Assembly (NCBI GenBank): GCA_964437725.1
Contig: CAYTIB010000048.1
Coordinates: forward strand, 1-64,000
Direction: 5' to 3'
DNA: 64,000 nucleotides
Source: CAYTIB01 sp964437725
GTDB taxonomy: Bacteria > UBA8248 > JACPRG01 > G963555815
A program made the position numbers and the translations under genes. Below the pieces are notes generated by a model. It was not told the DNA's origin. It worked only from the letters and a program-made list of their open reading frames with translations, and did not search any database. Of the stretch, positions 35,543 through 44,413 are shown piece by piece; the stretch's first letter is position 1, and every line of letters starts with the position of its first letter.

Positions 35543-35560
35543 GATCCTTCAGCAAGGATC
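35543..35560 (+). promoter_or_regulatory. Hairpin in the leader of the MFS gene
   Basis: A perfect 7-bp inverted repeat GATCCTT / AAGGATC with a 4-base loop lies 13 bases before the GTG start. No T-run follows, so it is not a classical terminator. It could limit ribosome access or be an operator. Confidence 0.3.
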
Positions 35561-35573
35561 AAGGTTTGTTCTC

Positions 35574-36890
35574 GTGCAATTGGAAGTTTATCAGCAACAA
35601 GAGAGGGATTTCTTGGACACATCTGACCAGACAGAACCGCGGTTTTATTATGGTTGGGTCGTAGTGGGGGTTTGTTTGCTGACCCTCACGTTTGGATTCG
35701 GGCTTCGCTACTGTTTCAGCGTTTTCTATGTTGCGCTTTTCGAGGACTTCGGATGGGGGCGTGCAGAAACAGCAGGGATCTATTCTGTTCATCGTTTGGT
35801 CTATGCATCTTTGGCTCCAGTTTCTGGTTGGCTTGTGGACCGCTGGGGACCTAGACGTCTCATGCCAATCGCTCTCGCGGTCGTAGCAATCGGATTCAGT
35901 TTCGCCTCAATTATCAATAATCTTTGGGAACTCTATTTACTATTGGGTGTAGTCCTGGCTATAGGAATAGTTATGATCGAATATGTCCCTCACTCTGCCA
36001 TCGTAGCAAGATGGTTCGAAGGGGGACGTGGATTTGCCTCAGGAATCGCCTTTATGGGGATGGGAACCGGAGCCCTTTTCATCACGCCCCTGGCCCAATA
36101 TCTGATTTCAGCTTTCGGGTGGAGGGAAGCTTTCATTATAATCGGCGTTGGGAGCTTTTTTCTTTTAACCCCGATCATCCTGATCTTTCAACGTCAGCGA
36201 CCGCAGGACATGGGTTATGACGGTCCCCGTCTTTTAATAAAAAGTCATCGAGTCGTTTTGGAAGTTATCGATACGGCTTGGGTGAAGATCCCCTGGACGC
36301 TTAGCAAAGCGATAAAAACACGGGTGTTTTGGTACTTATTAATCGCCTGCTTCCTACAATCCATCTCAGGGGAGTTGATGATCGTACACCAAGTCGCGCA
36401 CGTCACTGACTTGGGATATTCAAAAACCATAGCTGCATCTGTATTTGGGTTTGTTTATTTCTCTTCCATCGCAGGCATGTTTTTTTGGGGTACTGCGTCA
36501 GACCGCTTGGGACGGGAAAAGATGTTCTTGTATGGAACGTTTCTCATACTGGCTGGTCTCTGTATGTTGATGATGCTTAAAAGTCATACCTTCTGGCCAA
36601 TTTATGGTTTTGTAGTCCTTTATGGTTTCGGTTTTGGGTCTCGGGCACCACTCTTTCTTGCTGTGGCTGCCGATATATTTCAGGGACAAGGCTTTGGAGC
36701 AATTATGGGAGCACTCGCAGCGGGGTTTGGTATAGGAGGTGCAGTTGGTCCGTGGCTCGGTGGCTGGATATTTGACACAACGCAAAGTTATCTGTGGGCT
36801 TTTGTCGTGGTAGGAATTACAGCCGCAGGGGCTTGTTGGTTTGTCTCGCTCGCTGCGCCTAGTAAAATTCGCCGACCCCGTAGGGGTTGA
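35574..36890 (+). CDS. MFS transporter
   Basis: 438 residues with about 12 hydrophobic segments. The cytosolic loop motif after TM2 is present (SGWLVDRWGPRR), and a second-half counterpart lies in GTASDRLGREKM. It belongs to the oxalate/monocarboxylate-type MFS group by general appearance (YYGWVVVGVCLL start, GFGSRAPLF). A small organic acid may be the cargo, but this is inference. GTG start with AAGG about nine bases upstream. A perfect hairpin (GATCCTT-CAGC-AAGGATC, 35543-35560) precedes it. Confidence 0.82.
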   Translation: MQLEVYQQQERDFLDTSDQTEPRFYYGWVVVGVCLLTLTFGFGLRYCFSVFYVALFEDFGWGRAETAGIYSVHRLVYASLAPVSGWLVDRWGPRRLMPIALAVVAIGFSFASIINNLWELYLLLGVVLAIGIVMIEYVPHSAIVARWFEGGRGFASGIAFMGMGTGALFITPLAQYLISAFGWREAFIIIGVGSFFLLTPIILIFQRQRPQDMGYDGPRLLIKSHRVVLEVIDTAWVKIPWTLSKAIKTRVFWYLLIACFLQSISGELMIVHQVAHVTDLGYSKTIAASVFGFVYFSSIAGMFFWGTASDRLGREKMFLYGTFLILAGLCMLMMLKSHTFWPIYGFVVLYGFGFGSRAPLFLAVAADIFQGQGFGAIMGALAAGFGIGGAVGPWLGGWIFDTTQSYLWAFVVVGITAAGACWFVSLAAPSKIRRPRRG

Positions 36891-36952
36891 TAGACAAACT
36901 AGAGCAAGAGTCCTCTGACTTATGCTCACCTTTCAATCGCTGGATTCGACAG

Positions 36953-37927
36953 ATGGAACTCTACTCAACTATCGATTTTTCTGATTTCCTCCGTAATAAA
37001 CGGGCAATAGTCCTTGGCATTGGGGGAGGTGGAGATATCGTTGGGACGCTCCCAACAGCCCGTTTGATGGAATTATTTGGTGAGGAGGCGATCATCGGAG
37101 GCGTTGCCTGGGAACGGGTCGTTTTCGACCCCCAACCTGGAGCTCGAACACTTGAAGAAGTAGAAGGGGCCCGCCCAGTCCATGAAACGGTCTGGTGGGC
37201 AGGAGGGGACACTCGCACAAGGACGGGTGTTCGTTTCACTGAAGCCAAGGTAGCTGAGTTGAGAGAACGAGACACTCTTCTCGTAACCGTCCGCAAGGGC
37301 CCTAAGGCATTAGCAGAAGGGCTCGTAGAGACCGCTCATCAATTGAATGCTGACCGCATCATTGGCATTGACGTGGGAGGAGACGCCATTGCCACGGGGA
37401 AGGAGCCCGGTCTTCGGAGTCCACTCTGTGATTCAATTCTGGTCGCCGCATTAGCTGAGGCAGGCCTCAAGGTACCATCCGCACTGGGCATTCTCGGGTA
37501 TGGAAGTGACGCCGAACTGAGTCCCCAGGAAATTGACCAGAATGTGAGCGAACTAGCTGCAGCGGGCGGGTTTTTGGGGGCATGGGGTATCACTGCCAAC
37601 GTGGCAAAAGAAATGGATACCCTCGCAAAAGCGGTAGGCACCGAAGCAAGCGCATTGCCAATTGAATGCTTCAAAGGTTCACAGGGTCAACGGGCAATCC
37701 GAAACGGGACATGCTCCGTCCAACTCAGCCCTGTTTGTGCTGTAACAATTTATCTCGATCCACGAACCGTCGTGGACCGAAATACATCGATTGCCCACAC
37801 TGTGATGGAGGCTTCCTCCCAAGAGGAGGCCAACGACCTCCTACATTCCCGAAAAGGCATACGGACTGAGCTCGACCTTGAACGCGAAATGGAGATTCGC
37901 CAGACGCAAGACTATCGAGACTTATAA
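36953..37927 (+). CDS. DUF1152 family protein
   Basis: 324 residues from ATG at 36953. The frame could begin at TTG 36887, but that codon touches its only SD, and the extra 22 residues lack family character. The glycine-rich start (VLGIGGGGDIVGTLP) looks like a nucleotide-binding loop, and IGIDVGGDAIATGKEPGLRSPLCD is the family's central motif. DUF1152 proteins have no established function. The end of the MFS gene is 62 bases upstream, so the two may be co-transcribed. Confidence 0.82.
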   Translation: MELYSTIDFSDFLRNKRAIVLGIGGGGDIVGTLPTARLMELFGEEAIIGGVAWERVVFDPQPGARTLEEVEGARPVHETVWWAGGDTRTRTGVRFTEAKVAELRERDTLLVTVRKGPKALAEGLVETAHQLNADRIIGIDVGGDAIATGKEPGLRSPLCDSILVAALAEAGLKVPSALGILGYGSDAELSPQEIDQNVSELAAAGGFLGAWGITANVAKEMDTLAKAVGTEASALPIECFKGSQGQRAIRNGTCSVQLSPVCAVTIYLDPRTVVDRNTSIAHTVMEASSQEEANDLLHSRKGIRTELDLEREMEIRQTQDYRDL

Positions 37928-37990
37928 GCACTCTGCTCCCCATTAAACACCATGAGGGCAGCCGGTTCCTTAGGTAAGATAAAATGGATG

Positions 37991-38012
37991 ATTTGATAGT
38001 CAAATGATTTTT
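37991..38012 (+). terminator. Weak terminator candidate after the DUF1152 gene
   Basis: ATTTGA-TAG-TCAAAT forms a 6-bp AT-rich stem followed by GATTTTT. The stem is short and weak, so this is only a candidate. It lies between the DUF1152 gene and polA. Confidence 0.25.
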
Positions 38013-38062
38013 CAAGTGGGTCCGATCATATCACCATAAACATCTTGGGGTCGCCATCTGTC

Positions 38063-40780
38063 ATGGTAAAAAAGCAAGACAAAAAACGCCAGCGTCTTTA
38101 TTTAATCGACGGCTCAAATTACATCTTTCGGGCATACCACGCCATCAGATCAAGCCTCTCCAACTCGAAGGGGATGCCTACAAATGCCATCTACGGCTAC
38201 ACTCAGATGCTTCGAAAAATTTTAAAGAGTCAAAAACCCACCCATTGCGCTGTTGCCTTCGATTTGGGACCCCCGACAAAGCGGTTGGAAATGTATCCCA
38301 TGTACAAGGCCAACCGACCGGAAACGCCCGAAGAGATTAAGATTCAATGGCCCTACTGCCGAGATCTGACCGAAGCCCTAGGAGTCACAATTATCGAAAA
38401 GGCAGGGATCGAAGCTGATGACCTGATCGGTACGATCGCTCGCAAAGCTGAGTCCAAAGGTTTCGATGTTACCATTGTGACGTCTGACAAAGACTTCTAC
38501 CAACTTGTTGGACAACACATCGACTTGTGGGACACCATGAAAGACCGACGAATCGGAGTTTCAGAGGTCGAAGAACGGTTCGGCGTCTTCCCCGATCACG
38601 TCGTAGATGTGTTGGGTCTAATGGGGGATAGTGTTGATAATGTTCCAGGCGTACCAGGGATTGGGGAAAAAACAGCGAAATTACTAGTACAAGAGTTCGG
38701 CGACGTAGAAGCTCTGCTTGGGCGCTTGGAAGAGCTAAAACCAGGAAAACAACGAGATCGCCTCAAAGAAAATGTGGAGCTCGCACGGTTAAGTGTCAAG
38801 CTAGTTACAATCGACACGGAAGTAGCCATTCGACTTGGTATTGACGACCTTGAGATTGGGGGGCTAGATCGCGATCGAATGACCACCCTACTTAAGGAAT
38901 TAGAGTTCCGAGGCCTGGCTGAAGAAATCCTTGGTGGATTTCGACAGGAATCAGTTCCAGACAAAAAATATACCACCATTTTAGATGGAAAAGACCTTGA
39001 TACTCTTATCAAGAAGTTAAAAAAATCAGACGGTTTCGCAATCGACTTGGAGACTACAGACAAGAAACCAATGTGGGCCAAAATTGTTGGCTTCGCTTTG
39101 TCTTGCAAATCAAACGAAGGTTATTACGTACCTGTGAAACACGACTACGAAGGTGCTCCAAAACAGTTGTCGATTGAAACCGTATTAGAAAAATTAAGCC
39201 CGCTTTTGAAAAACTCTAAACTCCCCAAATACGGACAAAACATCAAGTACGACATGCTCGTAATGGATCAAGCCGGTGTGCAAATGGAAGGGATTGCGTT
39301 TGACACCATGCTAGCAAGCTACGTTTCAAACCCCGCACGCCGCGGACACAGCATGGACGAACTCTCACGTGAGCATCTCGATCACCAACCAATATCGTAC
39401 AAAGACGTAGTCGGTTCAGGGGGCAACGAAAGAACCTTCAATCAAGTCGAGATCAAAACAGCCACCCGCTATTCAGCCGAAGATGCTGATATAACATGGT
39501 CACTAGTGGATATCTTGAGTACCAAACTAGACACGTGCGGGACAAGATCGACTTTCGACAACCTGGAGGTACCCCTAATTCCCGTCTTGGTAGATATGGA
39601 AAAGACGGGTGTTCTCATTGATCTTAAGCTTATGAGCACACTCGAGAAAAAACTGAAAACTCAATTAGAGACAGCCCTCCAACGTATCCACGAGATTGCA
39701 GGCCGGGAGCTAAACCCAAACTCGCCAGTTCAGCTTCGAGAAATTCTTTTTGACAAACTGAGACTTCATGAGCAGGCGCCACCCAGTGCCATTAGAAAAA
39801 CCAAAACCGGAATGTCTACAAATGCTGAAGTCCTGGAAAAGCTCGCCCTCCTCCATCCACTTCCGAAAGAAATCTTAGAATATCGAGAACTCTCCAAGCT
39901 TCAGTCCACGTATGTACAAGCACTACCAAAACTCGTCCACCCCGAGACCGGTCGTATCCATACCTCCTTCAACCAAACAGTTGCAGCAACAGGCCGTCTA
40001 AGTTCTGCCGATCCTAACCTGCAAAACATTCCCGTACGAACAGATATGGGCCGCCAAATTCGCAAAGCATTCATTCCAAAATCAGGGTGGAAAATGCTTT
40101 CTGCCGACTACTCACAGGTGGAACTGCGGATTCTAGCTCACCTATCCGATGACAAAGTCTTACGCAAAGCATTCACTGAGAACGAAGACATACATGAACG
40201 CACAGCACTAGAGGTTACAGGGGTTCTTCCTGGGACTATTACATCAGAGATGCGACGAATGGCTAAAGCCGTCAACTACGGTGTGATATACGGAATCAGT
40301 CCCTTCGGGTTATCCCAGAATATTGGGGTCCCCGTTGACGAGGCGCGACGCTTCATTGAGAGTTATTTTGAACGATATGAGGGAGTGAGAGAATTCATAA
40401 ATGATACGTTGGACGACGCCCGAAAAAAGGGTTATGTGGAGACACTCCGAGGGCGGCGGCGGCCAATTCCTGACATAAGCCAAACCAATAAGAACCTCAG
40501 GAGCTTTGCAGAGCGGACAGCAGTAAATACTCTTATGCAGGGGACCGCCGCGGACATTATCAAAAAAGCCATGCTCAAAATACACTCTCGATTAAAGAAA
40601 GAAAAACTCAAGAGTCGTATGATTCTACAGGTTCATGACGAGCTGGTTTTTGAAGGGCCACCTGGGGAAATAGATAAACTCGTGATACTTGTCCAAGAAG
40701 AGATGGAAGGCGCGGAAACATTGTCTATTCCTCTAATCGTTGAGACCAAAATTGGTAACAACTGGGACGAAGCTCATTAG
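38063..40780 (+). CDS. polA: DNA polymerase I with 5'-3' and 3'-5' exonuclease domains
   Basis: 905 residues from ATG at 38063 (TTG at 38045 is an alternative). The 5'-3' exonuclease domain (YLIDGSNYIFRAYHAIR, GIEADDLIGT, GDSVDNVPGVPGIGEKTA) is complete. The 3'-5' proofreading domain keeps its acidic residues: DLETT, YGQNIKYD and the YSAEDAD motif. Polymerase motif A is SADYSQVELRILAH, B is RRMAKAVNYGVIYGIS and C is QVHDELVFE. The enzyme removes RNA primers and fills gaps. All three activities look intact, so this is a full-length Pol I. Confidence 0.97.
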   Translation: MVKKQDKKRQRLYLIDGSNYIFRAYHAIRSSLSNSKGMPTNAIYGYTQMLRKILKSQKPTHCAVAFDLGPPTKRLEMYPMYKANRPETPEEIKIQWPYCRDLTEALGVTIIEKAGIEADDLIGTIARKAESKGFDVTIVTSDKDFYQLVGQHIDLWDTMKDRRIGVSEVEERFGVFPDHVVDVLGLMGDSVDNVPGVPGIGEKTAKLLVQEFGDVEALLGRLEELKPGKQRDRLKENVELARLSVKLVTIDTEVAIRLGIDDLEIGGLDRDRMTTLLKELEFRGLAEEILGGFRQESVPDKKYTTILDGKDLDTLIKKLKKSDGFAIDLETTDKKPMWAKIVGFALSCKSNEGYYVPVKHDYEGAPKQLSIETVLEKLSPLLKNSKLPKYGQNIKYDMLVMDQAGVQMEGIAFDTMLASYVSNPARRGHSMDELSREHLDHQPISYKDVVGSGGNERTFNQVEIKTATRYSAEDADITWSLVDILSTKLDTCGTRSTFDNLEVPLIPVLVDMEKTGVLIDLKLMSTLEKKLKTQLETALQRIHEIAGRELNPNSPVQLREILFDKLRLHEQAPPSAIRKTKTGMSTNAEVLEKLALLHPLPKEILEYRELSKLQSTYVQALPKLVHPETGRIHTSFNQTVAATGRLSSADPNLQNIPVRTDMGRQIRKAFIPKSGWKMLSADYSQVELRILAHLSDDKVLRKAFTENEDIHERTALEVTGVLPGTITSEMRRMAKAVNYGVIYGISPFGLSQNIGVPVDEARRFIESYFERYEGVREFINDTLDDARKKGYVETLRGRRRPIPDISQTNKNLRSFAERTAVNTLMQGTAADIIKKAMLKIHSRLKKEKLKSRMILQVHDELVFEGPPGEIDKLVILVQEEMEGAETLSIPLIVETKIGNNWDEAH

Positions 40781-40871
40781 AGGAATCAAACTCTTCGCGA
40801 GACATTTCGATTAAGAATCGTTAAGTGGATTAAACCAAACCAGAAAATCCAAACAAAATTACCCGACAAAG

Positions 40872-42050
40872 TTAATCTTCCGGCGGTTTGAAAAGCTTTT
40901 GATAATCTTCCACAGAAGCCGGGGGGACGTTAGTAAGAGCAAGGTTTTCATCTACGTGAATCGACTGCCTCATACCAACTAGGGCAACCGTCATCCCGGG
41001 TGTTGAGCGAACAAATTGGAGTGCGCGTTGGGCGTCAGACTGTAACCCTGGAAAGGCATCCCCAACAAAATCGGGTAGGTTTTGTGCCACACGACCCTGA
41101 AAGATTGATGCACTTGCCATTAAAGAAATATCAAATTCATGCGCGGCATTCACAAGAGAGGTCATCGTGCCATTAACAGGTTGGTTAGCCATTGATACGG
41201 CCTCTGGCATTCCTAGGTTCAGTGGTAACTGGATAGATTTGAAGTGATGATTCTCTCCTGCAACATCTTCCGCGATATTAACTATCTCTTCTAGAGACAG
41301 ATATTCCTGTTCGTCGGGCTTTTGCCGATAACCTGCCCAAGTGGCGGTCCCATAATAGTGAATTTTTCCATCACCAACATTCTTTTCGAGAACCTCGAAG
41401 GCTGCACGCAAACGAGAAATGAATTTTTCCCTTGGAATTTCTTGAAGCTGGGTCTCCGGATTATGTATGTAGTAAACATCCAGGCCGCTCAGGCCAAGAT
41501 TTTTTCGGCTAACATCAAGCTGGTGCTGAATATAAGCCGGGCTCATGCAATGACAGCCCGCAACGATATCCTCTTTTTGAACAATACCTGGATCAAGAAA
41601 GGTGTTCCGTATGTAGTTTAGAAATTCTTCTTGGTTGGAAGGCTGCTCTCTGTCAAAAGGAATAAATCCGCCCTTAGTGGTCACCACAATTTCTTCCCGA
41701 CAAACTTCGCCCTCGGCAAACACCTCTCGCAAACTTTCTCCGATTGCCTGCTCGCTTCGCTGACAACGATAGTTCACCGCGGTATCGATTACATTACAAC
41801 CGAGATTTAGACAAAGGGCCACCGATTCCCGGTATAAGCGATCGGTTTCATCGTTCTCATCGCCAAGATAAGTTCCCATCCCGATAGAGGACACACATAG
41901 GTCCTGATATACCCGGAAGTGCCCCTCAGCTGTCAGGTCGGCAAACCGATCCCGATAGGCAACCGTTCCCTCAGGGGTAGCCAAACCAAACGTCAAAGAT
42001 TCGTCAGATAATCCAAGAGAACAACTCATAGTAAATTTCCTATCTGTCAA
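40872..42050 (-). CDS. Aldo/keto reductase in a TPP-riboswitch operon
   Basis: 392 residues, about 70 more than typical aldo/keto reductases. The catalytic tetrad is present: Asp89 and Tyr94 in NVIDTAVNYR, Lys126 in VVTTKGGF and His196 in VYYIHNPE. It is an NADPH-dependent (alpha/beta)8 oxidoreductase of an aldehyde, ketone or sugar. It starts 16 bases after the stop of the ThiY-like gene, so the TPP riboswitch at the head of the operon probably controls it too. A role in salvage of a thiamine precursor or breakdown product is an inference from this position. An alternative start is Met8. Confidence 0.88.
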   Translation of the reverse strand: MTDRKFTMSCSLGLSDESLTFGLATPEGTVAYRDRFADLTAEGHFRVYQDLCVSSIGMGTYLGDENDETDRLYRESVALCLNLGCNVIDTAVNYRCQRSEQAIGESLREVFAEGEVCREEIVVTTKGGFIPFDREQPSNQEEFLNYIRNTFLDPGIVQKEDIVAGCHCMSPAYIQHQLDVSRKNLGLSGLDVYYIHNPETQLQEIPREKFISRLRAAFEVLEKNVGDGKIHYYGTATWAGYRQKPDEQEYLSLEEIVNIAEDVAGENHHFKSIQLPLNLGMPEAVSMANQPVNGTMTSLVNAAHEFDISLMASASIFQGRVAQNLPDFVGDAFPGLQSDAQRALQFVRSTPGMTVALVGMRQSIHVDENLALTNVPPASVEDYQKLFKPPED

Positions 42051-42066
42051 AGAACCTCCCGGAAAC

Positions 42067-43086
42067 CTACGGGAGGAAGGAAGTTGTAAACAGAGACTTT
42101 ACAGGAACACTCTTTCGAACCAACTTACTGTCTAGCATGTAATCGCGCAACTCCCTCCACTTCGCTTCTGTCTGCCAACCAATCTTCGGGACACCGTCAC
42201 GCACCAATGGAATCAATAATTGAATGGCCTTCCGAGCCAACCTGGGACGGAGGTCCTTGTTCTTTTCCAAAAGGATTTTCAAACCCGCTTCGGGATTGTG
42301 TATGACAAATTGCCACCCCCGATCTGCAGCCCGGAGGAATCGTCGAATGAGGCTTGGATTCTTCCGAATTAAGCTTTCACTAGAAATCAAAACCGATTCA
42401 TAAAAATCTGGAACGCCATGGTCAGTCAGCCGGATAACGTTGACCTCCTTTCCCTCAAGCTCAATCTGCACCTTCTCCCAGACCCAGTAGGTCCCTATAA
42501 CCGCATCTACCTTACCAGCCATCAACGGGGGAACCAGGTTAAATCCTACATTTATTACCCGAAAATCCTTCACAGACATTCCATGAGTCTGGGCAATGGT
42601 CTTAAGAAAAGCATCATCGGAAGGAATCATCGGAGACCCGATTTTCTTCCCCTTCAACTGTTTAGGATGGATTAAACCTGATTCCCTCATTGTTAACATA
42701 ACATTCAAGGGATGCTGCACAACTGCCGCAACCGAAACTACGGGAAGCCCTTCCGATCGCCCAATGATCGTGTCAGTCTGATAGCTCAAACCAAAATGAT
42801 CCTTTCCTACACCGACCAGCTTCAGCGTGTCCTGTGGCTTAGCAGGTGTATAAAGTCGAACATCTAGGTTCTCAGACCGGAAAAATCCTTTCTCCTTGGC
42901 TACAAATAGGAAGGTGTGTAATGACCAAGGTGTCCAGTCTAGGCGAAGACTAATACGGTCGGTAGCAGCTGCCGAACACGGACTAAAAAATCCTTGCAAA
43001 CCAGCAAATCCAAGAAAAGCCATGAAACACAATGCAATTACACGACCTCGAATCCCTATCATATTGAGACCTCTTTCTGTTTTCAA
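42067..43086 (-). CDS. thiY: ABC transporter substrate-binding protein, NMT1/THI5-like (ThiY type)
   Basis: 339 residues. A signal peptide (hydrophobic core about 17-33, cleavage near CSA-A about residue 40) is followed by the NMT1/THI5-like fold (SLRLDWTPWSLHTFLFVAKEKGFF, GLSYQTDTII, GKKIGSP). Members bind a pyrimidine precursor of thiamine, such as formylaminopyrimidine for ThiY, in the periplasm. The TPP riboswitch upstream supports a thiamine-precursor cargo. The gene follows the permease by 55 bases. The start may be Met9 instead of Met1. Confidence 0.85.
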   Translation of the reverse strand: MKTERGLNMIGIRGRVIALCFMAFLGFAGLQGFFSPCSAAATDRISLRLDWTPWSLHTFLFVAKEKGFFRSENLDVRLYTPAKPQDTLKLVGVGKDHFGLSYQTDTIIGRSEGLPVVSVAAVVQHPLNVMLTMRESGLIHPKQLKGKKIGSPMIPSDDAFLKTIAQTHGMSVKDFRVINVGFNLVPPLMAGKVDAVIGTYWVWEKVQIELEGKEVNVIRLTDHGVPDFYESVLISSESLIRKNPSLIRRFLRAADRGWQFVIHNPEAGLKILLEKNKDLRPRLARKAIQLLIPLVRDGVPKIGWQTEAKWRELRDYMLDSKLVRKSVPVKSLFTTSFLP

Positions 43087-43141
43087 AGATTATGCCGATG
43101 CCTTAGGGGTCCCTTCCATGCAATCTGAGAAACCATCACGC

Positions 43142-43990
43142 CTAGCCATTTCTCTCCCATGGCATACTGATTCGTTCCAAAACACAAACTCCAAGAAATA
43201 ACAAAATTCCCATTGTCGAAAGTACAACGATTGACGCAAATATTAGATCTGTCCTAAGCTGAGCATTAGCCCGAATCATCAAAAACCCAAGCCCCTCATC
43301 CGCGCCAACCCATTCTCCGACAACAGCCCCAATAACGCTAACCGCTGCTGCAACTTTCATCCCAGAAAATATAAATGGTAGTGCACCAGGGAACCGAATT
43401 TTCCATAGACTCTGCCACCATCCAGCACGCAAAAGGCGCATAAGATCTATAAGATCTGGATCTGTCATCTCCAGACCATCCACCGAGTTAACAACGATCG
43501 GGAAAAAAGCAATTAAGGTAGTCATTATCACCTTCGGTAAAAGGTCATACCCGAACCAAACGATCAATAATGGAGCAATAGCAATAACAGGAATGGTTTG
43601 TGAGGCAATGACTAAAGGATAGAGCGCTCTGCGTAAAGTTAAGGATGAAACAATGCACACAGCAAGACCTAAACCTGTAATCATCGCTAAGGTCAAACCC
43701 ACCAATACCTCAAGTGCGGTGCGAGCTGTGTGAAGGAGAAGAATGTCCCACGTTTGTACAATTGTCAGAAGTACTTGCACCGGAGAAGGTAATATGTAGT
43801 GAGGTAGGTTGAAAACAAGAACAACCAAGTACCAAACAACGAGAAAGGTTGAAAAAAGAAAGAGGGGCGGAGCGTAGTTCCGGAACACAGCTACAGCCCG
43901 GCTAACTAGCTTTTTTCCACCGACATCGAACGCAGGCCGGTTGACTGAATCAGTGAAACCCACATGATTTCGATCATGGCCATCTTTCAT
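43142..43990 (-). CDS. thiX: ABC transporter permease, ThiX/SsuC type
   Basis: 282 residues with about six membrane helices and the EAA-loop region (DLMRLLRAGWWQSLWKIRFPGALPFIFSGMKVA) that contacts the ATPase. The first 40 residues are a hydrophilic extension. It is the inner-membrane channel for the ThiY-like binding protein encoded next. It is the first gene after the TPP riboswitch terminator. No ATPase (ThiZ) gene is present in the operon or elsewhere in this window near it. The distance from AAGGA to ATG is unusually long (about 22 bases). Confidence 0.85.
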   Translation of the reverse strand: MKDGHDRNHVGFTDSVNRPAFDVGGKKLVSRAVAVFRNYAPPLFLFSTFLVVWYLVVLVFNLPHYILPSPVQVLLTIVQTWDILLLHTARTALEVLVGLTLAMITGLGLAVCIVSSLTLRRALYPLVIASQTIPVIAIAPLLIVWFGYDLLPKVIMTTLIAFFPIVVNSVDGLEMTDPDLIDLMRLLRAGWWQSLWKIRFPGALPFIFSGMKVAAAVSVIGAVVGEWVGADEGLGFLMIRANAQLRTDLIFASIVVLSTMGILLFLGVCVLERISMPWERNG

Positions 43991-44058
43991 TGAACCAATA
44001 CCAATCTAACTATCCTTTCTCGTTCTTGCTCAGTCGGGTTAAAACGTTCTACCACAAC

Positions 44059-44090
44059 AAAAAAACCGTCTCCCCTTATTGAGGAAACGG
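44059..44090 (-). terminator. Riboswitch-controlled intrinsic terminator
   Basis: On the - strand CCGTTTCCTC pairs with GGGGAGACGG (10 bp, two G-U pairs) around a 5-base loop and is followed by seven T. It lies about 70 bases after the TPP aptamer and before the ThiX-like gene. Its 5' arm is also complementary to the 3' end of the aptamer, so formation depends on TPP. Confidence 0.85.
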
Positions 44091-44156
44091 CCGTCAATGT
44101 GAACGTCCGGAGCCGACCAGCTATTCAGGCCTCCCAACCGAACTTTACACTCTTTT

Positions 44157-44240
44157 GGCCGCTTCCCTACGCTGGTATTGACCAGATCAGGTTCTAAGGG
44201 TTGTCAGGTAACTGACTCTCAGTCCAAGCCACCCCTAGCG
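44157..44240 (-). promoter_or_regulatory. TPP (thiamine pyrophosphate) riboswitch aptamer
   Basis: The THI-box landmarks are all present on the - strand: AGGGG near the 5' end, CTGAGA, ACCCTTAGAACCTGATCTGG and AATACCAGCGTAGGGAAG. The 3' end GGAAGCGGCC (44157-44166) is complementary over 10 bases, with one G-U, to GGCCGTTTCC at 44083-44092 inside the terminator's 5' side. This predicts an antiterminator without TPP and a terminator with TPP. It controls the ThiX-like, ThiY-like and aldo/keto reductase genes. Confidence 0.96.
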
Positions 44241-44255
44241 GTTCAACCATAGCCC

Positions 44256-44284
44256 AATTTAATGTTTAGAAAAGGCGAGGTCAA
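44256..44284 (-). promoter_or_regulatory. Promoter of the TPP-riboswitch operon
   Basis: On the - strand TTGACC (44279-44284, five of six) and TAAATT (44256-44261, four of six) are spaced by exactly 17 bases. Transcription would start near 44249, about ten bases before the aptamer, which is the expected position. Confidence 0.6.
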
Positions 44285-44413
44285 GCAAACCTATCCTCGA
44301 TAGGCTTTAACAACTTGCCGGAAGCAGCGCTATTATAGGGCTGCTTCCAATGATATTTTCGTAACCCATGATCCACGAAGAACTCTGGAATTTTGGTCCA
44401 CTTAATAATTATG

